A DNA stretch of 64,000 nt from Roseiarcus sp050012775 (lineage in GTDB: Bacteria; Pseudomonadota; Alphaproteobacteria; Rhizobiales; Beijerinckiaceae), in the NCBI GenBank assembly GCA_050012775.1, contig JBEKGN010000008.1, positions 1 through 64,000 of the forward strand, given 5' to 3'. A program made the translations under genes and the position numbers. Below the pieces are notes generated by a model, which worked only from the letters and a program-made list of their open reading frames with translations, had not been told where the DNA came from and searched no databases. Positions within the stretch are counted from its first letter, which is position 1, and each line of letters begins with the position of its first letter. Below are positions 44,086-55,051 of the stretch, one piece after another.

Positions 44086-45159
44086 TTGACCCATCCGGTC
44101 GTCGTTCGTTCAGCGTCTCGTCGCGCGTTCGAACAAGCGTGCGTCCTGGCGGCGGCGCTCGCGAGCGGCGGAGCGCTCGCAAGGGCCGGCGTTCCCGCCG
44201 GCTGGCTTTCGGGCGCGATGATCGGGGTGGCGGCGCTCGCCGCGACCGGCCGCGCCGCGCCGCTCGCCGTCGGATTGCGCCAGCTCGCGATCCTGCTGGC
44301 CGGCGTCGGGATGGGATCCGGGTTGACGCCGGCGACGCTGCACACGCTCACTCGCTATCCCGCCTCGCTCGCCCTCATGGTCGGCGCGATCGCCGCGATG
44401 ACCGCCGCGTCCTATCTCGTGCTCCTGCGCGCGCAGGGCTTCTCGCGACAGACCGCGTTCTACAGCGCCATTCCCGGCGCGCTTTCCTATGTCTTCATTA
44501 TCGCCCAGCCCTCCGGCGCGGATATGCCCCGGCTCGCGGTCATCCAGGTGTTCCGCATCTTCGTGCTGATGGCGCTCGTGCCGATCGTGGCCTCGCGCGC
44601 CGGTTTTCTCGCCGCCCCGATCGGCTTCGCCGTCGATCCCGTCATGACGACCGTGCTTCTGGTCGCCGTCGCGGGGCTCGCGGGCGCGGGGCTGGAGCGG
44701 CTCGGCGTCGCCAGCGGCTCGCTCTACGCGGCGATCGTCGGTTCCGCGCTCGCCCATGGCCTCGGCTGGGCGCCCGGAAGGCTGGCGCCGCCGATCCAGA
44801 TCGGCGCGCAAGCGCTGATCGGCGCCTGGGTCGGCACGCGTTTCATCGGATTCGACTGGGGCCTGCTGCATCGAACGCTCATCGCCGCGGCGACGTCGTT
44901 CCTCGCCGCTTTCGCAGCGGCGGCGGGTTTCGCCTATCTCGCGACCTTGGCGGTCGACGTGCCTTTCGCCGAGGCGCTGGCCGCCTTCGCTCCGGGAGGC
45001 CTGGAGGCGATGACGATGATGGCTTTTGCGCTCGGCCTCGATCCGCTGTTCGTCGGCGCCCATCACCTCGCGCGATTCGTCGTCATCAGCGCGGCCTTGC
45101 CGTTGGTGGCGAATTGGCTCGATCGGCGGGCGCGATCGGCCGGTTCGGCTTCACCTTAA
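44086..45159 (+). CDS. AbrB-family (PF05145-type) membrane protein
   Basis: A 357-residue protein with about ten membrane helices in two similar halves: GVPAGWLSGAMIGVAALAA and LGVASGSLYAAIVGSALAHG. The C-terminal APGGLEAMTMMAFALGLDPLFVGAHH is the family signature. These are putative transporters or ammonia monooxygenase-like (AmoA-misnamed) proteins. The best start is TTG at 44086 with GAGG upstream. It lies 7 bases after the aminotransferase stop, so they are likely co-transcribed. Confidence 0.85.
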   Translation: MTHPVVVRSASRRAFEQACVLAAALASGGALARAGVPAGWLSGAMIGVAALAATGRAAPLAVGLRQLAILLAGVGMGSGLTPATLHTLTRYPASLALMVGAIAAMTAASYLVLLRAQGFSRQTAFYSAIPGALSYVFIIAQPSGADMPRLAVIQVFRIFVLMALVPIVASRAGFLAAPIGFAVDPVMTTVLLVAVAGLAGAGLERLGVASGSLYAAIVGSALAHGLGWAPGRLAPPIQIGAQALIGAWVGTRFIGFDWGLLHRTLIAAATSFLAAFAAAAGFAYLATLAVDVPFAEALAAFAPGGLEAMTMMAFALGLDPLFVGAHHLARFVVISAALPLVANWLDRRARSAGSASP

Positions 45160-45240
45160 GTCTTAGGACGCGGCGCGAACCATGCCTCTAGCGTGCATGC
45201 GCCGCACAATCTAAGTAGGGGCCACTGTCAGGAGTTTGTC

Positions 45241-46131
45241 ATGGTCGCTCGTCCCCGCCGCAGCGTGCTCTACATGCCCGGCTCCAACGCCAAGGCGCTC
45301 GCGAAGGCGCGCAGCCTGCCGGCCGACGCCATCATCATCGACCTCGAAGATTCGGTGGCGCCGGACGCCAAGCCGGCCGCGCGGGCCCTGGCGGTCGAGG
45401 CGGTGCGCGCGGGCGGGTTCGGCGGACGCGAAGTGGTGATCCGGGTCAACGGCGCCCATACGCCGTGGGGCCGCGAAGATCTGGCCGCCGCGATCGCCGC
45501 CGCGCCCGATGCGATTCTGCTGCCCAAGGTCGATGGGCCGGGGGCGATCATGGTCGCCGCGCGCGCGTTGCGGGAGTCGGGCGCGCCGGAAGGGACGCGC
45601 CTGTGGGCGATGATGGAGACGCCGATGGCGATTCTTAGCGCAGGTTCGATCGCCGCGACCGCGGCCGATCCGGATTCGCGGCTGGAGACCCTGGTGATGG
45701 GCCTCAACGATCTGGCCAAGGAGACGCGAGCCCGTCTGACGCCGGGGCGCCCCGCGCTGACCGCCTGGCTCGCGCTCTGCGTCGCCGCCGCGCGCGCGCA
45801 CGGCTGCGACATCATCGATGGCGTCTACAATGATCTCAGCGACCTCATCGGCTTCAAGGCCGAGTGCGAGCAGGGCCGCGACATGGGCCTCGACGGCAAA
45901 ACGCTGATCCACCCCAATCAGATCGACATTTGCAACGCGACCTTCGGGCCGGCCGCGACGGAAATCGAGGCCGCGCGCGCGATCATCGCCGCTTTCGCTC
46001 TACCGGAAAACGCCGGCAAGGGCGTCATTCAGCTCAACGGCCGCATGGTCGAATTGCTGCATGAGCAGATGGCGCGCCGAACGCTGGCGGTCGTGGACGG
46101 GATCGAAGCGCTTTCCCGCGCCGCGAACTGA
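45241..46131 (+). CDS. HpcH/HpaI-type CoA-ester lyase (CitE-like)
   Basis: A 296-residue TIM-barrel protein: RSVLYMPGSNAKALAKARSL, DAIIIDLEDSVAPDAK (metal ligand), VIRVNG, LWAMMETPMAIL, and DGKTLIHPNQIDICN. These fit the citrate lyase beta / malyl-CoA / citramalyl-CoA lyase group, which cleaves 3-hydroxyacyl-CoA esters. Which ester is cleaved is unknown; a malyl-CoA role would fit a methylotroph. TCAGGAG is the ribosome site. Confidence 0.88.
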   Translation: MVARPRRSVLYMPGSNAKALAKARSLPADAIIIDLEDSVAPDAKPAARALAVEAVRAGGFGGREVVIRVNGAHTPWGREDLAAAIAAAPDAILLPKVDGPGAIMVAARALRESGAPEGTRLWAMMETPMAILSAGSIAATAADPDSRLETLVMGLNDLAKETRARLTPGRPALTAWLALCVAAARAHGCDIIDGVYNDLSDLIGFKAECEQGRDMGLDGKTLIHPNQIDICNATFGPAATEIEAARAIIAAFALPENAGKGVIQLNGRMVELLHEQMARRTLAVVDGIEALSRAAN

Positions 46132-46140
46132 ACGGAGTCC

Positions 46141-46255
46141 CTTCTCCCCGCTCGCGGGGAGAAGGTTAGGATGAGGGGCGGGGGGACTAGCCGCGAGCTT
46201 TGCGGCTAATGAACCGGCCCCTCACCCCAGCCCTCTCCCCGCTCGCGGGGAGAGG
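46141..46255. repeat. Extragenic palindromic repeat pair
   Basis: Two near-identical palindromes with the core CTCCCCGCTCGCGGGGAG lie at 46141-46164 and 46232-46255. Between them are GAGGGGC/GCCCCTC and TAGCCGC/GCGGCTA arms, so the whole segment can fold into one nested hairpin. This is a typical rhizobial-type intergenic repeat. It follows the CitE-like gene and may end its transcript. Confidence 0.8.
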
Positions 46256-46321
46256 GAGGTCTGCTCGACCGCCGCCGCGCGAGAGGAAACGAATCGACAA
46301 AGTCAGCCAGTGGAGCGCCGC

Positions 46322-47938
<1,617 letters not shown>

Positions 47939-48007
47939 CGCGATGCTGGCGGTCGCCAGGGAATCGACCTATCGTCGCGCTATCGACGCATGACGAAGGG
48001 GAGCGAA

Positions 48008-48424
48008 ATGCCTATCACCGGCGGCTGTCTGTGCAAGAAGGTGCGTTACGAGATCGCCGCCGACAAACCGCTCGGCGCCCGCGTTTGCTGGTGCCGCGTG
48101 TGCCAGTATCTGAGCGCGGGCGGCGGCACGGTGAACGCGATTTTTCGCAAGGACGCGGTGACCGTGACGGGAGAAACGTCGGTCTATACGTCGATCGCCG
48201 ACAGCGGCTCGGTGATGCATCGCACCTTCTGCGCCGCTTGCGGCACGCCGCTGTTCAGCGAGGCCGAGCCGCGCCCGCATCAGATCATCGTGCGCGTCGG
48301 CACGCTGGATGAGCCGGAACTCGGCAGGCCCGGCGGCGTGATCTGGACGCGCTCGGCGCCCCGATGGGCGTGCATCGATCCGGCGCTGCCGCAAACCGAG
48401 GGACAGCCGGCGCCGGCGAAATAG
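48008..48424 (+). CDS. GFA (glutathione-dependent formaldehyde-activating) family protein
   Basis: A 138-residue protein with the zinc-binding Cys pattern of the GFA/CENP-V domain: GGCLCKKVRY, VCWCRVCQ, FCAACGTPLF. Despite the family name, most members have no shown activity with formaldehyde. AAGGGGAG precedes the ATG at 48008, preferred over the upstream ATG at 47990. Confidence 0.9.
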   Translation: MPITGGCLCKKVRYEIAADKPLGARVCWCRVCQYLSAGGGTVNAIFRKDAVTVTGETSVYTSIADSGSVMHRTFCAACGTPLFSEAEPRPHQIIVRVGTLDEPELGRPGGVIWTRSAPRWACIDPALPQTEGQPAPAK

Positions 48425-48524
48425 CGCTCGGCGACCGTCCTCGCGCCGCCCGTTGAACTCGCCTGCCATTGTGTGCAAGTTGCGCGCCTTCGCGCATCGC
48501 GAAATGAACGAGGAAGCGCTCGCA

Positions 48525-49049
48525 ATGTCACTCTCGATGTATCAGTCCACGGTTGCCGTCTTCGAAGTCGCGCTGAACGCCTTCTCGGCGATTCTCGACA
48601 AGGCGGCGGCGCACGCGGAGGCGCGCAAGTTCGATCCTTCCGTCTATCTCACGATGCGCCTGCGTCCCGACATGCTGGCGTTCGCTCGCCAGGTCCAGAT
48701 CTTCTGCGACAACGCGAAGAACGGCTCGGCGCGGCTCGCCGGCGTTCTGGCGCCGGTTTTCGCGGACGACGAGGCCTCGCTGGACGCGCTCAAGGCGCGC
48801 ATCCAAAAGACCCTGGAATTTCTGAAGACGATCGACGCCAAGGCGATCGAAGCGGGCGCCGATCGCGAGATCGTCTTCCCCGTGGGCCCGAACAAGATGA
48901 AGATGCAGGGCGCCAACTACCTCTTGCATTGGGCTTTGCCCAATTTCTATTTCCATCTGACGACCGCCTACGACATCCTTCGTTACGCCGGCGTCGACAT
49001 CGGCAAGCGCGACTTCCTCGGCGCCGTTCCCGGAATCGGCCCGGCCTGA
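48525..49049 (+). CDS. DUF1993 protein
   Basis: A 174-residue helical protein: MSLSMYQSTVAVFEVALNAFSAILDKAAAHAEA, then RPDMLAFARQVQIFCDNAKN and NYLLHWALPNFYFHLTTAYDILRYAGVDIG. These match DUF1993, whose members resemble DinB four-helix proteins. The role is unknown. GAGGAAGCG precedes the ATG. Confidence 0.88.
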   Translation: MSLSMYQSTVAVFEVALNAFSAILDKAAAHAEARKFDPSVYLTMRLRPDMLAFARQVQIFCDNAKNGSARLAGVLAPVFADDEASLDALKARIQKTLEFLKTIDAKAIEAGADREIVFPVGPNKMKMQGANYLLHWALPNFYFHLTTAYDILRYAGVDIGKRDFLGAVPGIGPA

Positions 49050-49077
49050 TCCCTAGTTTTCAAGAGAGGCGCATTTC

Positions 49078-49437
49078 ATGAGCATCGAACGAATCGGCGT
49101 CGGCCCGCGCATGTCGCAGGCCGTCGTTCACGGCCATACGATCTATCTCGCCGGTCAGGTCGCGGACAAAACCGCAGGCAAGAGCGTCGGCGAGCAGACC
49201 CGGGAAATCCTCGATGCGATCGACGGCCTGCTCGCCAAGGCCGGCTCGGACAAGACGCACATCCTGTCGGCGACGATCTATCTCACCGACATCAAGACGT
49301 TCCCCGAGATGAACGCGGTCTGGGACGGCTGGGTCGCGAAAGGGAGCACGCCCGCGCGCGCCACGGTCGAGGCCAAGCTCGCCGCGCCGGCCTATAGCGT
49401 CGAGATCGCCTGCATCGCGGCCAAGCCGTCAAAATAG
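49078..49437 (+). CDS. RidA/YjgF-family protein
   Basis: A 119-residue protein: YLAGQVADKT, then DGLLAKAGSDKTHILSATIYLTD and RATVEAKLAAPAYSVEIACIAA. The Arg and Glu in the last motif form the imine-hydrolysing site in RidA. It may clear reactive enamines from PLP enzymes. Located 28 bases after the DUF1993 gene and 12 bases before AMP nucleosidase, it probably shares their transcript. Confidence 0.92.
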   Translation: MSIERIGVGPRMSQAVVHGHTIYLAGQVADKTAGKSVGEQTREILDAIDGLLAKAGSDKTHILSATIYLTDIKTFPEMNAVWDGWVAKGSTPARATVEAKLAAPAYSVEIACIAAKPSK

Positions 49438-49449
49438 GAAGACGAGGGC

Positions 49450-50934
49450 GTGGACAAACAGCCGCAGGTCGGCGTGACGGGAGCGTTCGAACGGGTCGCG
49501 ACGCCCGCCGCGGCCGTCGATCGCCTGGCCGAGCTCTATGCGCAAGCGGCGGATTCGCTGCGCGCCGCCGTCGAGCGCTTCCTTCGCGACGGCGTTCCGC
49601 CGAGCGAGGAGGTGCGCGCGCATTTTCGTTATCCGCAATTGCGCGTGACCTATCAGCCCGAGGGCGTGCCGCCTTCCAACGCGCGCGCTTTCGCCAAATT
49701 CACCGAAGCGGGCGTCTATTCCACCACCGTGACGCAGCCGGAGGATTTTCGCGCCTATCTGCTCGAGCAGCTCGAGCCGCTGGTCGCCGAATTCGGCGCC
49801 GACATCGAGGTCGGCGTCGGCGTGCAGGAAATCCCTTACCCCTATGTCTTCGAAAGCGGCGACGAATTGGGGCGCGGCGGCGCGACGGCCTCCGAACTCG
49901 CGCGCTTCTTTCCCGTGCCCTCGCTCGCGGTCGTCGGCGACGAAATCGCGGACGGCGCGTTCGACATTCGTCCCGGCTTCGAACGCCCGATCGCGCTGTT
50001 CGACGCCGCGCGTGTCGATTATTCCTTGCGCCGGCTGGTGCATTACACCGGCTCCGACTGGCGCGCGATGCAGCCCTGGGTGCTGTTGACGAACTATCAT
50101 CGCTACGTCGATCAGTTCGTGCGCTGGGGCCTGGAGCAATTGCGGATCGGCGCCGTCGAAAAAATCGTGCTGCCCGGCAATGTCGTGATCGACGCGAGCC
50201 TGGCGCCGGCCGAGGCCGAGACGCGGGCGGCCGGCGTCGTCTGGCATCGCTTCCAGATGCCCGCCTATCACGTCGTGCGCGCCGACGGGCGAGGCGTCAG
50301 CCTGGTCAATATCGGCGTGGGACCCGCCAACGCCAAGACCATCACCGACCATATCGCGGTGCTGCGCCCGCATTGCTGGCTGATGGTCGGCCATTGCGCG
50401 GGCTTGCGGCAATCGCAACGCATCGGCGATTACGTGCTCGCGCACGCCTATCTCCGGCAGGACAATATCCTCGACAACGCGGTGCCGTTGGACATGCCGA
50501 TTCCGGCGCTCGCCGAAGTGCAGGTCGCGTTGCAGGAGGCGGTCGCGCGGGTCACCGGCGATCGCGGCGAGGCGCTGAAACGGCGCTTGCGCACGGGAAC
50601 CGTGGTCACCAACGACGATCGCAACTGGGAATTGCGCTGGACGCAGGAGCGCCGGCGCATCAACCTCTCCCGCGCCATCGCGGTCGACATGGAATCGGCG
50701 ACGATCGCCACCCAGGGTTTTCGCATGCGCGTGCCCTACGGCACGCTGCTGTGCGTCTCCGACAAGCCGCTGCACGGCGAAATCAAACTGCCCGGCGCGG
50801 CCAACGCCTTCTATGAGCGCGCAATCGGCGAGCATTTGCAGATCGGCATCGCCGCGCTGGAGTTGCTGCAAACGCAACACGCGACGCTGCATTCGCGCAA
50901 ATTGCGCAGTTTCGACGAGCCGCCGTTCCGCTGA
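49450..50934 (+). CDS. amn: AMP nucleosidase
   Basis: A 494-residue protein starting at GTG 49450 behind GACGAGG. It has the N-terminal AMN domain (FRYPQLRVTYQP, IPYPYVFESGDEL) and the C-terminal nucleosidase fold with VNIGVGPANAKTITDHIAVL, GHCAGLR, and AVDMESATIATQGFR. It cleaves AMP to adenine and ribose 5-phosphate and helps control adenylate levels. The length fits the family. Confidence 0.95.
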   Translation: MDKQPQVGVTGAFERVATPAAAVDRLAELYAQAADSLRAAVERFLRDGVPPSEEVRAHFRYPQLRVTYQPEGVPPSNARAFAKFTEAGVYSTTVTQPEDFRAYLLEQLEPLVAEFGADIEVGVGVQEIPYPYVFESGDELGRGGATASELARFFPVPSLAVVGDEIADGAFDIRPGFERPIALFDAARVDYSLRRLVHYTGSDWRAMQPWVLLTNYHRYVDQFVRWGLEQLRIGAVEKIVLPGNVVIDASLAPAEAETRAAGVVWHRFQMPAYHVVRADGRGVSLVNIGVGPANAKTITDHIAVLRPHCWLMVGHCAGLRQSQRIGDYVLAHAYLRQDNILDNAVPLDMPIPALAEVQVALQEAVARVTGDRGEALKRRLRTGTVVTNDDRNWELRWTQERRRINLSRAIAVDMESATIATQGFRMRVPYGTLLCVSDKPLHGEIKLPGAANAFYERAIGEHLQIGIAALELLQTQHATLHSRKLRSFDEPPFR

Positions 50935-50956
50935 AGGCGCCATCGAGCCGCGCGCT

Positions 50957-51502
50957 TCACCGCTCCGGATTCGCGCCCCCGAACAACTCGTTGGCGCCCT
51001 CGATTCGTGTGCAAAGCTCCGGCCGTCCGACCTTGCGGCGGGTCAGGAAGCGCGCGCGCCGCGCGGTGATCGTCTTGCCGCGCCGCCGCGGCGCAGGAGC
51101 GCGCACCGCGACTTTGCCGAGCATCGGCCGGTCCGATTCGTCGCGACCTTCGACGCGCTCGACCAGCGCCGGCAGGCCGAGAACGCGCGCCCACAGCCGC
51201 CATTCCGCGTGAACGTCCCAATCGTCGTTCGCTTCGGCGAGCACCAGGCAAAGATCAGGATCGGCATGGACGAGGCGGATTTCATAGCAAAAGCCGTCCT
51301 CGCGCGCGCCGGCGATCCGCAGCATGACGCCGCGATAGGCGCTCGTCGCGACCGTGACGTTCATGAAGACGCCGGCGACGACGCGCGCGATGACGACGTT
51401 CTCGCCATCCAGCCGCACGACCCGTCGATGTCCGTCGGCGCGTGGGTCCGGCGCCGCGAACCGCCGCGGCGCGAAGGCGCTGTGCTTTGGAGCCGTTTGC
51501 AT
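50957..51502 (-). CDS. DUF6101 protein
   Basis: A 181-residue protein with the ATG at 51502 behind GGGGAGAGAC. The central part, VAGVFMNVTVATSAYRGV and EIRLVHADPDLCLVLAEA, and the basic tail ARRARFLTRRKVG match DUF6101 proteins, found mainly in Hyphomicrobiales. The function is unknown. It is convergent with amn. Confidence 0.82.
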   Translation of the reverse strand: MQTAPKHSAFAPRRFAAPDPRADGHRRVVRLDGENVVIARVVAGVFMNVTVATSAYRGVMLRIAGAREDGFCYEIRLVHADPDLCLVLAEANDDWDVHAEWRLWARVLGLPALVERVEGRDESDRPMLGKVAVRAPAPRRRGKTITARRARFLTRRKVGRPELCTRIEGANELFGGANPER

Positions 51503-51707
51503 CGCCAAGTCTCTCCCCTCGACCGAAGATCATGCGGGAGAGAGTGACGGCCGGCGGCTCAAAGCGACCTAACGCAAGTGGTTAAACCTCGATGAAACAG
51601 GGCCTTATCGGCCATTTTCGCGCGACATGGCTGGCGCGGCGTTTCGCGGAAGCGTCAAATTTGACGCATTCGTTTTCGCCCTCGTTTGCGAGGGGCGGCG
51701 CGGCGGA

Positions 51708-52433
51708 TCAGAACGCGTCGGCGTCGCGCGGCTCGTCGGGCTGGCGCGGGCGGCGGCGGAACGCCTCGAGCGCCCGACCGCGCTGATCGAAGAGGGCGCG
51801 CGCGACCGCCTTGAGGGGCGACGCGAGGCGGTCGAGCCGGTCGACCCCGGCGACCGCGCGTTCGCCGCGGGTCAGTTCGCGATCGAGTTCGGCCATGGTC
51901 TTGGACAGCTCCGGCTCGGAATCGTCGAGCCACACCGCGACGATGCGCGCCCAGGCGAGCGCCAGGCCCTGCAGCTTGATTGCGCCGGCCACGCCTTCGC
52001 TGTCGATGCCCGCCGCCTCCAGCATGAAGCGCATCGAATTGACCACCGACTGGTTCATCGCCAGCGCCGCGACGGGATCGCGACGCAGCCAGGCGGTGAT
52101 TTCGCGCAAGGCCTCGCGGTAGGGCGCCATCGCGTCGAGCCGGCGCATCAGCACGTCGAACAGGCGCTCGCGCGGCGCCTCCTGCGAAATCTCTTCCTCG
52201 GGTTTGGACAGCACGGCGCGGTCGATGCGCCGCGTGAACCCGGCGAGAACCGCGCCCTTCGAGGGAAAGGCGTCGCGGAAATCGGCGAGCGAGACTTTCG
52301 CCGCGGCGCAAATGTCGCGGATCGCGATCTCCTCGAAGCGCCGCTCGGCCGCGAGCGCCATCAGCGCGTCGACGATTTTTGCGCGCGTGTCGGTCGAGGC
52401 GGCGGCGGCGGCGGTTTTCGGCTCTTTGGTCAT
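51708..52433 (-). CDS. TetR-family regulator
   Basis: A 241-residue protein with HTH KIVDALMALAAERRFEEIAIRDICAAAKVSLADFRDAFPSKGAVLAGF, and a C-terminal ligand domain followed by a charged, Arg/Asp-rich tail. The HTH resembles the COQ9-adjacent TetR group more than drug-pump repressors. GAGGAG precedes the ATG at 52433. The target is unknown; proC starts upstream on the same strand. Confidence 0.82.
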   Translation of the reverse strand: MTKEPKTAAAAASTDTRAKIVDALMALAAERRFEEIAIRDICAAAKVSLADFRDAFPSKGAVLAGFTRRIDRAVLSKPEEEISQEAPRERLFDVLMRRLDAMAPYREALREITAWLRRDPVAALAMNQSVVNSMRFMLEAAGIDSEGVAGAIKLQGLALAWARIVAVWLDDSEPELSKTMAELDRELTRGERAVAGVDRLDRLASPLKAVARALFDQRGRALEAFRRRPRQPDEPRDADAF

Positions 52434-52497
52434 GGCGAACTCCTCACCGGCTTCAGCGCTCAATGTAAGCGCTCGCGCGCGTTCCTCCAACGCCCTT

Positions 52498-53319
52498 TCA
52501 TCCCGCCAGTTCGCCGGCTCGCTTATGGGCGGCCGCGACGGCGCGCGTCATCAGCGCCGCGAGCCCGTCGGGCGCGCGCAGAACGCCAAGCGCCGCGGCG
52601 GTGGTGCCGCCCGGCGAGGTGACGTTCTCGCGCAGTTTGCCGGCCGCGACGGCAGGCTCGCGATGCAGCAGCTCTCCCGCGCCCTCGACGGTGGCGCGCG
52701 CCAGCCTCATCGCGAGTTCGCCGGGCAGGCCGATTTTTTCCCCCGCTTCCGCCATCGCCTCGACCAGCGCGAAGACATAGGCGGGGCCGGAGCCCGAAAG
52801 CGCGGTGACCGCATCGATCAGCGCCTCGTCGGCGAGCCAATCGAAAGCACCGACGGCGCGCATCAGGTCTTGCGCCCATTCGCGCTGCCGCACGCTCGCC
52901 GAAGGCGTCGCGACTCCCGCCGAAGCGCCGCGACCGACCGCGGCGGGCGTGTTCGACATGACGCGCACGAAGGCGCGCGCGTTGGGCAGGCGCGCGGTGA
53001 GATCGCCGATCGTCTTGCCCGCCAGGATCGACACGACCAGCGTGTTCGCGCCCGCGAGCGGCGCGATGTCGGACGCCGCCGCGTCGAGCGTCTGCGGCTT
53101 GATCGCGAGGAACAGAACCTCGGGGGCTTTGAGCGCGCCCGGCGCGGGATTGAGCGGCATCGCGAGCCGCGCCGCGAGTTCGACGATTCGCGGCGAGGGC
53201 GCGGGCTCGAGGATGGCGACGCGCGTCGGCTCGAGGCCGGCGGCGAGCCATCCCCGCAGCATCGCCTCGCCCATCTTGCCCGCCCCGACGAGGACGAGGG
53301 ATTGCGGCCAATCGGACAT
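52498..53319 (-). CDS. proC: Pyrroline-5-carboxylate reductase
   Basis: A 273-residue protein with N-terminal SLVLVGAGKMGEAMLRGW, the middle FLAIKPQ, and the conserved ALSGSGPAYVFALVEAMAEAG and NVTSPGGTTAAALGVL. It makes proline from pyrroline-5-carboxylate. AAGGGGG is the ribosome site at 53319. It lies 37 bases after the aspartate aminotransferase gene on the same strand. Confidence 0.96.
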   Translation of the reverse strand: MSDWPQSLVLVGAGKMGEAMLRGWLAAGLEPTRVAILEPAPSPRIVELAARLAMPLNPAPGALKAPEVLFLAIKPQTLDAAASDIAPLAGANTLVVSILAGKTIGDLTARLPNARAFVRVMSNTPAAVGRGASAGVATPSASVRQREWAQDLMRAVGAFDWLADEALIDAVTALSGSGPAYVFALVEAMAEAGEKIGLPGELAMRLARATVEGAGELLHREPAVAAGKLRENVTSPGGTTAAALGVLRAPDGLAALMTRAVAAAHKRAGELAG

Positions 53320-53356
53320 GGAACCCCCTTCGGGACAGAAACGACGGACCCGCGCG

Positions 53357-54559
53357 CTACCGCAGCGCAGCGGTGAAGCGCTGGATCTTGCGGCAGGCGT
53401 CCTCGAGCGTCTGCAGCGAGGTCGCATAGGAGACGCGGAAATTCGGCCCCTGGCCGAAGGCCGAGCCGTGCACCACCGCGACGCCCTCGGTCTCCAGCAA
53501 TTCCGTGACGAAATCCTCGTCGGTGGCGATCGTCTTGCCCGACGGCGCTTTCCTGCCGATCGCGCCGGCGCAGGAGGGATAGACGTAGAACGCGCCCTCG
53601 GGCTTCGGGCATTGCAGATGCTGCGCCTGACCGAGCATGGAGACGACGAGGTCGCGCCGCTCCTCGAAGGCCTTGCGGCGCACGGGGATGAAGTCCTGCG
53701 GGCCGTTCAGCGCCTCGACCGAGGCCCATTGCGCGATCGTGCAGGCGCCTGAGGTCTGCTGGCCCTGCACCATGTCCATCGCCTTGATCAGCGGCGCCGG
53801 GCCGGCGGCGTAGCCGATGCGCCAGCCGGTCATCGCATAGGCTTTCGACACGCCGTTCATCGTCAGCGTGCGCGAATAGAGCCCCGGCTCGATCTGCGCG
53901 GGCGTGGTGAAGACGAAATCGCCGTAGACGAGATGCTCATACATGTCGTCGGTGAGCACCCAGACATGGGGGTGGCGCATCAGCACCTCGGTGAGCGCCT
54001 TCAGTTCGTCGCGGGTGTAGGCGGCGCCCGAGGGGTTTGAGGGCGAGTTCAGCACCACCCACTTGGTGCGCGGCGTGATCGCGCGCTCCAAGTCCTCGGG
54101 CCGCAGCTTGAAGGCGTTTTCGATCGTGGTCGGCACGAAGACCGGCTCGCCGCCGTTGATCAGCACCATGTCGGGATAGCTGACCCAATAGGGCGCGGGG
54201 ATGATCACCTCGTCGCCCTTGTTCAGCGTCGTCAGGAAGGCGTTGTAGAGAATCTGCTTGCCGCCGGTGCCGACGATGGTGTCGGACGCCTTGTAGTCGA
54301 GCCCGTTCTCGCGCTTGAACTTGGCCGCGATCGCCTCGCGTAGGGGTGGGATGCCGAGCACCGGGGGGTACTTGGTCTCGCCGCGCCGAATCGCCTCGAT
54401 CGCCGCCTGCTTGATGTTGTCGGGCGTGTCGAAGTCCGGCTCGCCGACCGACAGCGAAATCACGTCGCGCCCCTTGGCTTTGAGATCGCGCGCCTTCTGC
54501 GTCACCGCGATGGTCGCGGAAGGCTTAACGCGGGAAAGGACGTCGGCGATGAAGGCCAT
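53357..54559 (-). CDS. Aspartate aminotransferase (class I, Ib subgroup)
   Basis: A 400-residue protein: MAFIADVLSRVKPSATIAVTQKARDLKAKGRDVISL is the rhizobial AatA-type start. LNSPSNPSGAAYTRDEL, TDDMYEHLVYG, and the PLP lysine in NGVSKAYAMTGWRIGYA are present. It interconverts aspartate and oxaloacetate, and possibly works on prephenate. It is first in a likely aat-proC-tetR transcript. Confidence 0.94.
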   Translation of the reverse strand: MAFIADVLSRVKPSATIAVTQKARDLKAKGRDVISLSVGEPDFDTPDNIKQAAIEAIRRGETKYPPVLGIPPLREAIAAKFKRENGLDYKASDTIVGTGGKQILYNAFLTTLNKGDEVIIPAPYWVSYPDMVLINGGEPVFVPTTIENAFKLRPEDLERAITPRTKWVVLNSPSNPSGAAYTRDELKALTEVLMRHPHVWVLTDDMYEHLVYGDFVFTTPAQIEPGLYSRTLTMNGVSKAYAMTGWRIGYAAGPAPLIKAMDMVQGQQTSGACTIAQWASVEALNGPQDFIPVRRKAFEERRDLVVSMLGQAQHLQCPKPEGAFYVYPSCAGAIGRKAPSGKTIATDEDFVTELLETEGVAVVHGSAFGQGPNFRVSYATSLQTLEDACRKIQRFTAALR

Positions 54560-54665
54560 GATCGAGGTTCCTATTGTTCGGGCGCCGTTTCCAAGGGCGG
54601 CGCACCATAGTTTCGGGCGAGGCCGGCGGCAACCTGTTTCGCTCGGAACGCGCAAGGCTCGCCAA

Positions 54666-55000
54666 ATGAAACCAAATCTCGCCAAGACTCGCCGAACCCC
54701 GCCACGTCAGGCTAGGCTCCCGTCTTCGCCGTATCGTGGAAAACCAAGGCCTTTGCGCGAGCTGGCGAAACTGCCCGAGGAAGACGTCGACACCGCCGAC
54801 ATCCCGGAAGCGCCGGCGGAGAATTGGGTTCACGCGCGCAGGAGCGAACGCTGCCGACCGCTGAAACAGCGGCTCACGATCCGCCTGGACGCCGAGGCGT
54901 TAGCCCGGTTCAGAGAGCGCGCCGCCAAAGAGGGTATCAGACGGAAATCAACCGTGCGCTGCGGCGGCATGTCGCGGAAGCGCGGAAGCGTCGGGCTTAG
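54666..55000 (+). pseudogene. BrnA-type antitoxin broken by a one-base deletion
   Basis: The frame from 54666 reads a BrnA/RHH-like protein up to LKQRLTIRLDAEALARFRERAAKEG. There, near 54931-54935, the frame slips: the +1 frame continues as YQTEINRALRRHVAEARKRRA and stops at 55000. Together they form a complete antitoxin end; the unshifted frame gives nonsense. One missing G in GAGGG explains it. No BrnT toxin gene lies beside it, so an orphan decayed antitoxin is likely. A sequencing error remains possible. Confidence 0.75.
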
Positions 55001-55051
55001 CGGCGAACAATGGGCAAGCGTTCGGGCTTGGCAGGCCGCCGCCGTCCGCGC

